From: Candidatus Babeliales bacterium
GTDB taxonomy: Bacteria; Babelota; Babeliae; Babelales; Vermiphilaceae
Direction: 5' to 3'
Length of the DNA: 48,278 bases
NCBI GenBank assembly: GCA_020049835.1
Contig: JAGVLK010000013.1
Location: forward strand, 1-48,278
Part shown: in pieces, positions 34,734 through 42,561 of the stretch
Position numbering within the stretch: the first letter of the stretch is position 1
How the letters are laid out: each line of letters opens with the position of its first letter
Translations under genes and position numbers: made by a program
The notes under the pieces: model-generated
What the model was told of the DNA's origin: nothing
The model's database searches: none
What the model saw: only the letters and a program-made list of their open reading frames with translations

Positions 34734-35195
34734 TTACTCAGCAAACTCTTCTTCAGCATCTTCAAATGAAGCTGCGCCACGTTTTTTATCCATAGATAAG
34801 ATGCCATCCATCTTATTGTCGCGGATAAAGCTTTCAACATCGCGGCCTGGAGCTTCTTCCAATGCGTGCGGACGCTGATAGTTCAATGAGGCTTTTGGAT
34901 CGAGCTTGGTCAACATGTAACGCATAATAACGTCATTAAGTTTAACCGCAAAAATAGTCTTAATTTCTTGCATAAGCTCGTTGTTTGAACGCTCAAGTTC
35001 AAAACGAAGCAAGAAGTATACACCATAATCGTTATTGTTTACTGGATAGGCAAGACGGAACTTACCCCAGCGTTCAAATGAGATAACCGTACCTTTAAAA
35101 CCTTCGATTAAGCGAGAAAGGCGGGTTTCCACCTGCTTAGCTTCATCTTGGGTAATTTCCGGCACCGAAAGCGCTAGAATCTCGTAGCGTAACAT
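34734..35195 (-). CDS. rpsF: 30S ribosomal protein S6
   Basis: This 153-residue protein has the S6 ferredoxin-like fold: LRYEILALSVPEI, helix, GTVISFERWGKFRLAYPVNNNDYGVYFLLRFE, and VMRYMLTKLD. An acidic C-terminal extension of about 40 residues follows (AEEEFAE end), longer than the E. coli form but a common variation. S6 pairs with S18 on the 30S platform. The start at 35195 has AGGAG eight bases upstream. A 100-base leader with two hairpins precedes it. Confidence 0.93.
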   Translation of the reverse strand: MLRYEILALSVPEITQDEAKQVETRLSRLIEGFKGTVISFERWGKFRLAYPVNNNDYGVYFLLRFELERSNNELMQEIKTIFAVKLNDVIMRYMLTKLDPKASLNYQRPHALEEAPGRDVESFIRDNKMDGILSMDKKRGAASFEDAEEEFAE

Positions 35196-35218
35196 AAATA
35201 GGACTCCTACTAACTGGA

Positions 35219-35319
35219 AGTGTTGTATATAAAACACTATAAAGCTAACGATACGTTGCTTTATTTAGCTCGACAGGTCTACTGTGACCTTCCATCGATA
35301 TTTTGTAAAAATTATACCA
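35219..35319 (-). promoter_or_regulatory. rpsF-rpsR promoter and structured leader
   Basis: On the minus strand TGGTATAAT forms an extended -10 (hexamer at 35311-35316). Downstream in the leader are two hairpins: 35241-35262 (AAAGCAACG/CGTT-A-GCTTT with one bulge) and 35219-35238 (AGTGTT/AACACT). Many bacteria regulate this operon by S6-S18 binding to the leader. I could not find the usual CCG-containing loop, so the mechanism is uncertain. Confidence 0.45.
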
Positions 35320-35371
35320 GAAAAAGCGATAATTACCAGCTTTTTTCATGTAAACTTAAATTTTACGCATG

Positions 35372-35401
35372 AAAAACCCCCAGCGTTTAAAAACCTGGGG
35401 G
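35372..35401 (-). terminator. Intrinsic terminator of the regulator gene
   Basis: On the minus strand CCCCCAG and CTGGGGG pair, with an eleven-base loop, and five T follow. It lies shortly beyond the stop of the XRE/S24-like gene and upstream of the rpsF promoter. Confidence 0.85.
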
Positions 35402-35417
35402 ACGTAATTAGCTCAGT

Positions 35418-36089
35418 TTAAGCGAATTTTTGTTGGCGCTGAATAACGCGACCAATAATTCTAAAGTGATCTTTGCCACGGATGAGCGCAAGTGGCGATG
35501 TTTTATGGTTTACCGACTCAAGAACAATAAAGTCTTCAGTGTAAGTAACTTGCATAATGGCCTTAACTTGTGTTTCGTTGCCGTATTCTACAGCAGCGAT
35601 ATCACCTGAGCGCGTCCAAACTTCTGGAGAAACGATCAAGCAATCACCTTTTACAAAGGTAGGCGCCATAAGATTGTTTTCTACGCATAATGCAAACATT
35701 GCTGCATCATTAGTATTTAATACTGGTACAAATGCATCTTTATATCCGGTAGTAACCTGCATAAGCTGGTTATTATACGGAGATGGATTTGAAGGTATTT
35801 CACCTACAACTGGCACAACTTGTACACGTAGCTCAACGTTAGTCGCTTCAGGCATGCTTACATGCTTATTAATGTTGTCAGTGCGTTGACGACGCTCTGC
35901 AAATAGCTCTATTGGGCTCAGTTCAAATGCGTTAGCCAATTTGCGCAAAGAGTCTTCATTCCAACGACGTGTGCCGTTTTTAATGTGTGTTAAGTAGCTC
36001 TCAGACATACCAGTCTTTTCTGCCAATATTTTGGTAGTCCAGCCTTTTTCTCTGAGCAACTCTTTTACACGAAGAGCTGTTGATGACAT
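35418..36089 (-). CDS. XRE-type regulator with S24-like domain lacking the Ser
   Basis: This 223-residue protein has an N-terminal helix-turn-helix (about residues 7-60, with AEKTGMSESYLTHIKNG and LRKLANAFELSP). The C-terminal domain follows the LexA/CI S24 fold, with NNLMAPTFVKGDCLIVSP and VKAIM. In self-cleaving relatives the first motif reads GDSMxP, with Ser as nucleophile; here Leu takes that place, so autocleavage is unlikely. The domain probably serves dimerisation. A TTGACA promoter and a GTTAA/TTAAC palindrome upstream suggest autoregulation. An AAGGAG site precedes the ATG. Its regulon is unknown. Confidence 0.85.
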   Translation of the reverse strand: MSSTALRVKELLREKGWTTKILAEKTGMSESYLTHIKNGTRRWNEDSLRKLANAFELSPIELFAERRQRTDNINKHVSMPEATNVELRVQVVPVVGEIPSNPSPYNNQLMQVTTGYKDAFVPVLNTNDAAMFALCVENNLMAPTFVKGDCLIVSPEVWTRSGDIAAVEYGNETQVKAIMQVTYTEDFIVLESVNHKTSPLALIRGKDHFRIIGRVIQRQQKFA

Positions 36090-36117
36090 GGGGTCACTCC
36101 TTAGATCAATAAATATG

Positions 36118-36170
36118 GTTAAACTTAACTGCCTTAATTCTAATTGTACTCATTATTTACCCATTGTCAA
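36118..36170 (-). promoter_or_regulatory. Promoter and candidate operator of the regulator gene
   Basis: On the minus strand TTGACA (36165-36170) and TACAAT (36143-36148) are 16 bases apart. Between them and the start codon, GTTAA-AC-TTAAC (36118-36129) is a perfect 5-bp-arm palindrome placed to block early transcription, consistent with self-repression by the XRE protein. Confidence 0.55.
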
Positions 36171-36287
36171 CCGCAAAAATCGGGTTTTGATAAGAAAAAG
36201 CGTAAAATAGGCACAAAAAAACTGTTTTTTGACAGTAAAATCAATCAATGATAGCCTAAAACCGTTATCTTGAGGACTATTTACACA

Positions 36288-36983
36288 ATGAATAAAAAAA
36301 CAGTTAAAAAACGCCCTTTTTTCAAAAAGAACCACTACGAAACGGCTGCATGGGATCTTCAGCAGGTCGTTTGTGGTATAGATGAAGTAGGAAGAGGCTC
36401 GCTTGCCGGCCCGGTGGTGGCTGCTGCTGTTATATTACCCATTAATTGCGCCTATCGGCTCCTCAAAGATTCCAAACTGATGACTCCTGAAGAACGAGAA
36501 CGCGCTCACGCATGGATTATCCGTAACTGCGCCTATGGTGTAGGCATCATTAACCACCGCATCGTAGACCAGAAAAACATATGGCAGGCAACCCTCTTGG
36601 CCATGCATAAGGCGGTTATGCAGCTTTTTGCAACTACGCACCTACGTCCGAATGCAATTCTAGTTGATGCCATGCCATTACAGATGAAAAGCGTGACCCA
36701 CAAAGAAATCCCCGTGCATCACTTTCCATTTGGAGAGAGCAAATCAACCTCCATCGCAGCTGCATCCATTTTAGCCAAAGTAACGCGCGATCAAATTATG
36801 CTCACTATGGATAAAGCATTTCCGCATTTTGTCTGGTATAGTAACAAGGGTTATAGCACCCAACAGCATATGGATGCACTTAAACTGTATGATAAAACCA
36901 TCATACATCGCATAACGTACCTCCAAAAACAGATTATAGGCATAGATAATGACGAATCAAACGAACAACAGCGCATTTGCTGA
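36288..36983 (+). CDS. rnhB: Ribonuclease HII
   Basis: This 231-residue protein has the RNase HII active-site set: GIDEVGRGSLAGPVVAAAV (Asp and Glu), the ILVDAM strand (Asp) and SIAAASILAKVTRDQIM (Asp), then KGYSTQQHMDALK. It removes ribonucleotides from DNA and RNA primers. The ATG at 36288 is used; a TTG further upstream lies inside the GAGGA ribosome site. A TTGACA at 36229-36234 is a possible -35, but its -10 is weak. The next gene starts inside its last 35 bases. Confidence 0.93.
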   Translation: MNKKTVKKRPFFKKNHYETAAWDLQQVVCGIDEVGRGSLAGPVVAAAVILPINCAYRLLKDSKLMTPEERERAHAWIIRNCAYGVGIINHRIVDQKNIWQATLLAMHKAVMQLFATTHLRPNAILVDAMPLQMKSVTHKEIPVHHFPFGESKSTSIAAASILAKVTRDQIMLTMDKAFPHFVWYSNKGYSTQQHMDALKLYDKTIIHRITYLQKQIIGIDNDESNEQQRIC

Positions 36984-37557
36984 AGTTATTGCAAGCTCGC
37001 TGTATAGCTTTATGGCGCAATGCTGGCAGTGGAACAACTTTCCCCCTTTTGGCTCACTGGTTGCATTACAAGCTGATAAACATGTTACCTATGCAGTTGT
37101 GCACCAAGTAACTACCGGTTCTATGGAACCCAATCGCTATCCATTTGCGTATCAAAAAACTGAGCAGGAGCTACTAGCAGAACAACCGCAGATATTTTCA
37201 TTTTTAAAAACTACTTTTTCCTGTGTGGTATTGGGTTACCAGCAGATGGGCAACATCATCTATACCATTGCACCCGAACCTGCTAAAATTCATGCATTTG
37301 TTCGCCAAGCAACTACTGAAGAACAAAAAATTTTCTTTGCTAACCAAACCTATATCCATCTGTTGTTTGGCTCTGCACATGAGATCACCAATTTAGATGA
37401 ACTTTTACTGGCACTGCTTAAGCGCCAACAGGAGCATAACATGCTCTCTGAAAAAAAATTACATGCGTTCATTGATACCTATTCATTATTAACGGGCAAT
37501 GAGTATCGCCGTTTAAAGCTTTTTTTGCATCGCGCACAATCCATTATTAACCCCTAA
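36949..37557 (+). CDS. HAS-barrel domain-like protein between rnhB and ftsY
   Basis: This 202-residue protein opens with a helix, then the pattern PPFGSLVALQADKHVTYAVV, TTGSMEP, RYPFAYQKTEQELLAEQPQI and VVLGYQ. It resembles the HAS-barrel domain found at the N-terminus of HerA-type ATPases and as stand-alone proteins in cyanobacteria. The C-terminal half is helical. A stand-alone HAS barrel is thought to assist assembly of larger machines, but I know of no proven role. It overlaps rnhB by 35 bases and precedes ftsY by 15, so it is a fixed member of this operon. Confidence 0.6.
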   Translation: MTNQTNNSAFAEVIASSLYSFMAQCWQWNNFPPFGSLVALQADKHVTYAVVHQVTTGSMEPNRYPFAYQKTEQELLAEQPQIFSFLKTTFSCVVLGYQQMGNIIYTIAPEPAKIHAFVRQATTEEQKIFFANQTYIHLLFGSAHEITNLDELLLALLKRQQEHNMLSEKKLHAFIDTYSLLTGNEYRRLKLFLHRAQSIINP

Positions 37558-37572
37558 GGCACAGGATTATAC

Positions 37573-38463
37573 ATGTTTAATTTTATAAAAAACAGTCTCA
37601 AGAAAATTTACCATGCAGTTACGGGAAAACTTGCAGGGCTGTTTGGCAAAAAAACCGTTGATGCCGAAACCCTCAAAGAGCTGGAGCTTATTCTTTTACA
37701 AGCAGATACCGGTGTACCCACAACGCGCACCATTATTAACCAAATACGTGAACAACAAAAACAGGGACTCATTGAGCATGGTAGTGCGCTTAAAGATGCA
37801 CTGGAAGTTTCTTTACTCGATATTTTAACTCATCGCAAAGCACCACAGGAGACACCGATCACCCTATTGGTTGGCATTAACGGCAGTGGTAAAACTACCT
37901 TTGCCGCAAAACTTGCACAACATGCAGTTAAACAGGGGCACAAAGTATTACTTGTTGCTGCTGACACATTCCGCGCTGCCGCACCTGAACAACTTAATAG
38001 CTGGGCTGAACGCACCGGAGCAGATATTATCACCGGTAAACCGGGCCAAGATCCGGCATCGGTAGTATTTGCCGGCTGCACCACCTTTAAACAAGGTGGT
38101 TATGATCGTCTTATTATCGATACTGCCGGTCGCTTGCAAACAAAAGTTAATCTGATGCATGAACTTGAAAAGATTAAGCGTAGTATTCATAAGCAACTTC
38201 CTGATATTGCCATCACCACATTGGTAACAATAGATAGCATGCTCGGGCAAAACTCGTTTGAACAGGCTAAACTGTTTCATGAAAGCACCGATCTTTCTGG
38301 CATAGTACTTACCAAAATGGATGGCACGGGAAAAGGGGGCATCGTGTTTGCTATTGCTCATCAGCTGGAAATTCCGGTGGCATATATTTCCTACGGTGAA
38401 CAACCGGAGGATTTTAAACCCTTCGATGCTGCTGATTACGTGCGCAATCTGCTGGCTATGTAA
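37573..38463 (+). CDS. ftsY: Signal recognition particle receptor FtsY
   Basis: This 296-residue SRP-type GTPase has a helical N domain (to about residue 90) and the G domain with G1 [15 protein letters not shown]. The insertion loop [27 protein letters not shown] and [10 protein letters not shown] follow in order. FtsY docks ribosome-SRP complexes at the membrane, so it feeds the many signal-anchor proteins of this genome. The acidic A domain of E. coli FtsY is absent, as in many bacteria; a short basic N-terminus remains. It is third in the rnhB operon. Confidence 0.95.
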   Translation: MFNFIKNSLKKIYHAVTGKLAGLFGKKTVDAETLKELELILLQADTGVPTTRTIINQIREQQKQGLIEHGSALKDALEVSLLDILTHRKAPQETPITLLVGINGSGKTTFAAKLAQHAVKQGHKVLLVAADTFRAAAPEQLNSWAERTGADIITGKPGQDPASVVFAGCTTFKQGGYDRLIIDTAGRLQTKVNLMHELEKIKRSIHKQLPDIAITTLVTIDSMLGQNSFEQAKLFHESTDLSGIVLTKMDGTGKGGIVFAIAHQLEIPVAYISYGEQPEDFKPFDAADYVRNLLAM

Positions 38464-38469
38464 ATTCTC

Positions 38470-38497
38470 TTGATATATTATATTGTTATGGTAAAAT
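38470..38497 (+). promoter_or_regulatory. Promoter of the secreted-protein gene at 38547
   Basis: TTGATA (38470-38475) and TAAAAT (38492-38497) are 16 bases apart, each one base off consensus. The promoter begins seven bases after the ftsY stop and lies about 50 bases before the next start codon. Confidence 0.55.
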
Positions 38498-38546
38498 TTA
38501 TATCAGGTTAAGTTATTTTAATTATCTCTAACAAGATAAGGATATT

Positions 38547-39155
38547 ATGAAGAAAATACTGTTGTTAACACTTACATGTCTTATGACACAAGTTGCGCAT
38601 GCTTATAAAACACCACGAGGAGACATGACTCCACAAGAATGGCAAGATTTTCGTCAATTGGATTCACAAAGGGACGCTGAACTACAAAGAGAAGCGGAAG
38701 AGTTAGCCGCTAATATTGATGCTGAAATACACAAGAAAGCGGAAGAATTAACCGCTAATATTAACACAGCCAGCAATACCTATAGTGAAGATCGCTCCAT
38801 AAATCGTAAGGATTTTTTAAAAGCATTGATAGATCCATGCAAGTATCTTAAGCAGATGTTTTCTTACAAAGGCCATCAAGGCGTTATCACTAATACTGAT
38901 GAAGATATATTTGAGTATTTCTTTAATTGTCTACAAAATGATCATCAGGGATTCGTTATTCACCCTACAGATATAACACTCGCACTGAAACTTGCTAGAC
39001 ACGGATATACATTTAAACCTGAAGACTGGGCAAACCAAATGAAATATTGCCGCATTGCTGTAGTTGATAATTATCCTCAACGTCGCAAAGTTGCTGAGCG
39101 CTTAGCAGATATTATGAGTGCTTCGATGGTTACGCAAGAACAACAAAACAAGTAA
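38547..39155 (+). CDS. Secreted helical protein, unknown
   Basis: This 202-residue protein has a signal peptide ending VAHA. A charged helical segment with an internal near-repeat follows (REAEELAANIDAEIH then KKAEELTANINTAS, about residues 49-80). The C-terminal half has ITLALKLARHGYTFKPEDWANQMKY, which hints at an ankyrin- or F-box-like helical pair but is not convincing. An AAGGA site lies upstream of the ATG. It has its own promoter and a strong terminator, so it is a single-gene unit. No function can be assigned. Confidence 0.6.
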   Translation: MKKILLLTLTCLMTQVAHAYKTPRGDMTPQEWQDFRQLDSQRDAELQREAEELAANIDAEIHKKAEELTANINTASNTYSEDRSINRKDFLKALIDPCKYLKQMFSYKGHQGVITNTDEDIFEYFFNCLQNDHQGFVIHPTDITLALKLARHGYTFKPEDWANQMKYCRIAVVDNYPQRRKVAERLADIMSASMVTQEQQNK

Positions 39156-39174
39156 AATTCTTATGATTACACAT

Positions 39175-39208
39175 TGGACTCGGAGATTAATTCGAGTCCA
39201 TTTTTTTT
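39175..39208 (+). terminator. Intrinsic terminator
   Basis: TGGACTCG (39175-39182) and CGAGTCCA (39193-39200) form a perfect 8-bp stem with a ten-base loop, followed by eight T. It ends the transcript of the gene at 38547. Confidence 0.92.
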
Positions 39209-39233
39209 GAATTTTTGAATAAACTCAAACGTA

Positions 39234-39695
39234 TTAAAGCGCTGCAACAATTGTATCTACTATCATCAGCACAAACCAAGTAACGAGCATAACGCAGAGA
39301 TTAATTGCCGCAATAGTACCTACAAAATTAAGCTTGCTTACATGTGCAGGAATTTTGATAAATATAATTTGTAGCGCTGTAGTAACCAAAAAATAGAGTG
39401 GTTGCCAAAAATAGTTCATCTTAACCAATGGCAATGCAGCTTCAAATGGTATGCATTGCACACGGGACAAACCAAATGCAACAGCAGCTAGAGATATACT
39501 TAGAAATAATGCTGCTAATATTTGTGCTTCAAAAACGTACCACACCAAACGAGTTTTACCTTCTTGACCATGGTAACTATGCGATGGGTTAAGTTTATGC
39601 AATGCCCATGCAATAATGCCAGCCTGCAGGAATAGCATAACTATCCCTATGATAAATGAAGTTATAGATGTAATGCCAAGAGTTATTGTCATCAT
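39234..39695 (-). CDS. Four-helix inner membrane protein, unknown
   Basis: This 153-residue protein has four hydrophobic helices (about residues 5-30, 53-74, 91-114 and 123-148) with short polar loops. It has no motif I recognise. The start at 39695 follows AAAGGGGA; the ATG three bases later has better spacing and is equally possible. It is the downstream partner of the CPT-like kinase gene. The kinase stop lies 23 bases upstream of this start, so the two are probably expressed together, and it may anchor or assist the kinase. Confidence 0.65.
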   Translation of the reverse strand: MMTITLGITSITSFIIGIVMLFLQAGIIAWALHKLNPSHSYHGQEGKTRLVWYVFEAQILAALFLSISLAAVAFGLSRVQCIPFEAALPLVKMNYFWQPLYFLVTTALQIIFIKIPAHVSKLNFVGTIAAINLCVMLVTWFVLMIVDTIVAAL

Positions 39696-39718
39696 TTCCC
39701 CTTTAAAAAATAACCACC

Positions 39719-40471
39719 TCAACCTATAAACTTTTTATACAGTTGCCTAAACGCCCGTGGCTCAGGATGCTGCTCAATGTACTCTTTAAGTGTTTGTGCC
39801 GCTTGCTCAGGGGTAAGTTGTGCCGTATCAAGAATAAGATCATATTCACCATGTTTATGCACCGTGCTGTAATAGGCACGAGCATGCCCTGAAGGTGATG
39901 TATCACGATTTTTTTCACGCTGCTCAATAACTTCTAATGGCGCACGTAGCCCCACAAAATAAACACGATAACCATACAATGCATCAACTAAATCTACTAA
40001 CCATGCCGGATCATACAAAATATAATTAATCACCAGATTGTTGCGCTCGCTTGCCAATGCAGCAAATGCATGATGCATACCGCGCACTAAATTACGCGCA
40101 GCTGGACCAAATTCAAATTTATACACCGGTTGATCGCTACTTTCAATTTCGTAATAACCATGCAGACCATCTACACCTTCTGCAGGTCTATGACGCTGCA
40201 AAAAATCTCCGGTAAATAGTCTATTGGGCAACATACTCATTAAAAAGGTGTCAACACCTAATGCCAAATAAGGCTCTGCCATGACTTCCTGGAATGCTGC
40301 TTGAATAGTGCTTTTACCCACTGATGGTGCACCATTTAAAATAACGATGGTTCCTTTTGCAATTGGATTAGCCAAACAGGGCTGATCTGAACGGTCTGCT
40401 TCAGGAGTATATAAAAAAAGAAATGCGAGGATAATAGAACCAAGTGCTAAAAGTATCATGTGCGAGCGCAT
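39719..40471 (-). CDS. CPT-like P-loop kinase with N-terminal signal anchor
   Basis: This 250-residue protein has a hydrophobic N-terminal helix (about residues 5-21), then a P-loop kinase domain like chloramphenicol 3-O-phosphotransferase: KGTIVILNGAPSVGKST with Walker A at 47-54. The LGVDTFLMSMLP strand follows, with D74 in the place of the catalytic Asp, and later LRAPLEVIEQRE and HGEYDLILDTAQLTPEQAAQ. The family phosphorylates hydroxyl groups using ATP in the cytosol. The anchor would place the enzyme outside the inner membrane, where ATP is scarce, unless the domain stays inside. GGGAG lies six bases before the ATG. Confidence 0.8.
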   Translation of the reverse strand: MRSHMILLALGSIILAFLFLYTPEADRSDQPCLANPIAKGTIVILNGAPSVGKSTIQAAFQEVMAEPYLALGVDTFLMSMLPNRLFTGDFLQRHRPAEGVDGLHGYYEIESSDQPVYKFEFGPAARNLVRGMHHAFAALASERNNLVINYILYDPAWLVDLVDALYGYRVYFVGLRAPLEVIEQREKNRDTSPSGHARAYYSTVHKHGEYDLILDTAQLTPEQAAQTLKEYIEQHPEPRAFRQLYKKFIG

Positions 40472-40605
40472 CGCAAACTCCCAAAAACTACAACTTTAAG
40501 AAAATAACGATATAAACAAAAATAAGTCTACCTAACTGGGCAGAACTTTGCTATAAAATAGTAGAAGTGCGTGAAAGCACTATAAAAATTTAAATAAGGA
40601 TAACG

Positions 40606-41424
40606 TTGATCGCATCATACAAACAACTCTTTTTTTTCGCATTATCTGCATTCTTAGCCACGTATAAAGAAACTTATGCCGATACACCTGCACCATCAAA
40701 GGTTATCTACGACAACACGGTCAATAATGGTATTGCAGTCTATCCAACCATTAGCCCGGTACAAACGAATGAAGTGAATTTTCAAAGCATAATAAATTTG
40801 AATGTGATCATCGAACAAGTGCATAACATATACACAACCGTAACTACTAACATTACACAGACGGTACAACAATGGCAGCAACAATGGTGGCATCCGCATG
40901 AATATTACCAACAAAGCACAAACGTACTACATGCCTATCGACATTATATTATTGCAGCTACAGCAGCTGCATTATATGGAACTTGTTATTATAAATTATA
41001 TGCCGGTCAGCGTTACCTAGCATCAACCACAAGTTGGTCAACATGGCAAAACCGCTACAGCACAGATACATTCTGTGCGTTTGAGCCGGAAAAGCTCGCA
41101 CCTAATCTGATACATGATATTCAAATGGAGTATGCTACACAGGCAAATCCCACCGATTTTATTACACCAATGGTGCATTTTTTAACCGCGTTACATGCTG
41201 AACTTGCCACCTGCACGCAGCTACTCACCTGGCATACATGGATTTCGCGCTTGCGGCTATGCCGCTTGTTTCCATGCATAAACTGCAATCCTGATGCACT
41301 TAAAGATCGCATTGCGCGCCTGCACCGCATAAAAAAGATCTTTTTACATTGGGTTGCAACGTATAACATTGAACACAATAAAAAAGATCTCTCAATCGCA
41401 TCAATGAAAAATAATCTTATTTAG
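40606..41424 (+). CDS. Secreted or membrane protein, unknown
   Basis: This 272-residue protein starts at TTG, with AAGGA five bases upstream, and has a signal peptide ending ETYA. A Thr/Gln/Trp-rich stretch follows, then one internal hydrophobic helix (YIIAATAAALYGTCYYKLYA, about residues 107-126). The C-terminal helical part has several Cys. The promoter is probably the extended -10 TTTGCTATAAA at 40552-40557. The stop overlaps the convergent next gene by eight bases. I recognise no family. One internal helix plus a signal suggests an inner membrane protein with a periplasmic N-terminal region. Confidence 0.6.
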   Translation: MIASYKQLFFFALSAFLATYKETYADTPAPSKVIYDNTVNNGIAVYPTISPVQTNEVNFQSIINLNVIIEQVHNIYTTVTTNITQTVQQWQQQWWHPHEYYQQSTNVLHAYRHYIIAATAAALYGTCYYKLYAGQRYLASTTSWSTWQNRYSTDTFCAFEPEKLAPNLIHDIQMEYATQANPTDFITPMVHFLTALHAELATCTQLLTWHTWISRLRLCRLFPCINCNPDALKDRIARLHRIKKIFLHWVATYNIEHNKKDLSIASMKNNLI

Positions 41425-41692
41425 CGCTTTTTTCTTTTTGCCAATCAACTTTTGCTTTTTCTTGCTCGCCTTCAAGACGTGTTACTTCGTCTTTGCTTGC
41501 GTTATTCTTTTTGGCATTTTCAGTAGCCTGCACAGATTCATGATATTTTTTCTCTGCAGCTTTTATTTTTTGTTCAATTTCTTGTAGCTTCTCTTTGTTC
41601 AAAGCCGGTTTTGCTGCAGCATGCTCTGCCGCCTTAGTTACTTCCGCATATGCTGCTGGCACTGCCAATAGGACAAGTAATAATAGCTTCAT
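41417..41692 (-). CDS. Small secreted Lys/Glu-rich coiled-coil protein
   Basis: This 91-residue protein has a signal peptide (KLLLLVLLAVPAAYAE) and a mature part that is almost entirely charged helix (KLQEIEQKIKAAEKKYHESVQ, then KVDWQKEKSAK). Three consecutive ATG codons follow AAGGA; the last gives the best spacing. It resembles the mature part of the protein at 42562 in composition (alternating Lys, Glu, Ala). A role as a periplasmic spacer or binding protein is only a guess. Confidence 0.6.
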   Translation of the reverse strand: MKLLLLVLLAVPAAYAEVTKAAEHAAAKPALNKEKLQEIEQKIKAAEKKYHESVQATENAKKNNASKDEVTRLEGEQEKAKVDWQKEKSAK

Positions 41693-41726
41693 CATCATTT
41701 CCTTATTTTTTAAAATATTAATCAAT

Positions 41727-42017
41727 TTACTTCTTATTCCACTTCTTGTTCTTGTGCTCTCCTGTTGCATTTATTGCAAAGTCATATTGAGCATTTGGTG
41801 CTGCTTCTTTATGCTTGTTTGCCCATGGTTTTTCCTGTTTAGGATATGCACCTTGGCCTCTTTTTGCGCCATGCTGTTCTTTGTGATGCGATGCTGAAAA
41901 GTTTTGCGTTGAGCCTTCATTACCAGTACCAATACTGATAAACCCTTTTTTGGCATTATCCTGCACGCCATGTTGAGCATTTCGTTGCTCAGCGCTCATT
42001 TTTTTCATTTTCTTCAT
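41727..42017 (-). CDS. Small basic, low-complexity protein
   Basis: This 96-residue protein is rich in Lys, Asn, Gln, His and Gly, with short repeats such as RNAQHGVQDNAKKG and PNAQYDFAINA. It has no signal peptide, unlike its neighbours. A run of G precedes the ATG. Composition suggests a disordered, nucleic acid-binding protein, perhaps similar in role to the small Lys-rich protein encoded next at 42048. No family is recognised, and coding status is moderately supported by frame length and ribosome site. Confidence 0.5.
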   Translation of the reverse strand: MKKMKKMSAEQRNAQHGVQDNAKKGFISIGTGNEGSTQNFSASHHKEQHGAKRGQGAYPKQEKPWANKHKEAAPNAQYDFAINATGEHKNKKWNKK

Positions 42018-42047
42018 ATCTATACCCCCCCATCCAAAATATCAATC

Positions 42048-42221
42048 TTACTTATTCTTTTTTTTCGCATTACGTCCCTCTGAATACGCTATAGCAACTG
42101 CCTGTTTGGGGTTACTCACAAGCGCTCCTGAACCTGAACGTAATTCACCTTTTTTAAATTCCTTCATCACGATTGCTCGTTTTTTCTGCGCAGCAGTTTT
42201 AGTTTTAGTTGTTTTCTTCAT
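42048..42221 (-). CDS. Small DUF6496-like basic protein (57 aa)
   Basis: This 57-residue gene has an excellent ribosome site (AAGGAG, five bases before the ATG). The product runs KKTTKTKTAAQ, then VMKEFKKGELRSGSGALV and NPKQAVAIAYSEGRNAKKK. That pattern, KxGxLxSGSG...V.(N/S).KQAIAIALSEA, is shared by a group of small basic bacterial proteins (DUF6496-type). Their function is unknown. A nucleic acid role has been guessed from the basic composition. It sits in a run of four to five small Lys-rich genes on this strand. Confidence 0.7.
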   Translation of the reverse strand: MKKTTKTKTAAQKKRAIVMKEFKKGELRSGSGALVSNPKQAVAIAYSEGRNAKKKNK

Positions 42222-42233
42222 ACGGTCTCCTTT

Positions 42234-42551
42234 TTATTCACGCCCAATGACAAAAACATTACTGTTAACAATAGTCACGTTGGCCTTGTCTAAGGCAGCG
42301 CGATCTAGAATATATGTCTTTTGTTCATTGGCATTTTTATTTGCTTGCTCTGCCGGTGCAGCATTACATGCATGCCCGAATGCAAGAATATTAACTTTAT
42401 TAGTCAACTCACGTATTTCTTGCGATAAACTTTGAATATCAGTTGAAGCCTTTTGCTGCTGTTGCATAGGTGCAAATTCTTGTTGGGCAGCTTGAACAGA
42501 TGCTATCACCAAACTCATTACACATAGAGCGTATAGATATTTTTTCTTCAT
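42234..42551 (-). CDS. Small secreted Gln-rich protein
   Basis: This 105-residue protein has a signal peptide ending VQAA and a Gln-rich linker. A short heptad-like helix follows (IQSLSQEIRELTNKVNIL). The tail ends with beta-type strands (ANVTIVNSNVFVIG). GGAG precedes the ATG. The gene after it on the transcript (42048) begins 12 bases downstream, so they are likely one operon. No family is recognised. Confidence 0.6.
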   Translation of the reverse strand: MKKKYLYALCVMSLVIASVQAAQQEFAPMQQQQKASTDIQSLSQEIRELTNKVNILAFGHACNAAPAEQANKNANEQKTYILDRAALDKANVTIVNSNVFVIGRE

Positions 42552-42561
42552 GTACTACTCC

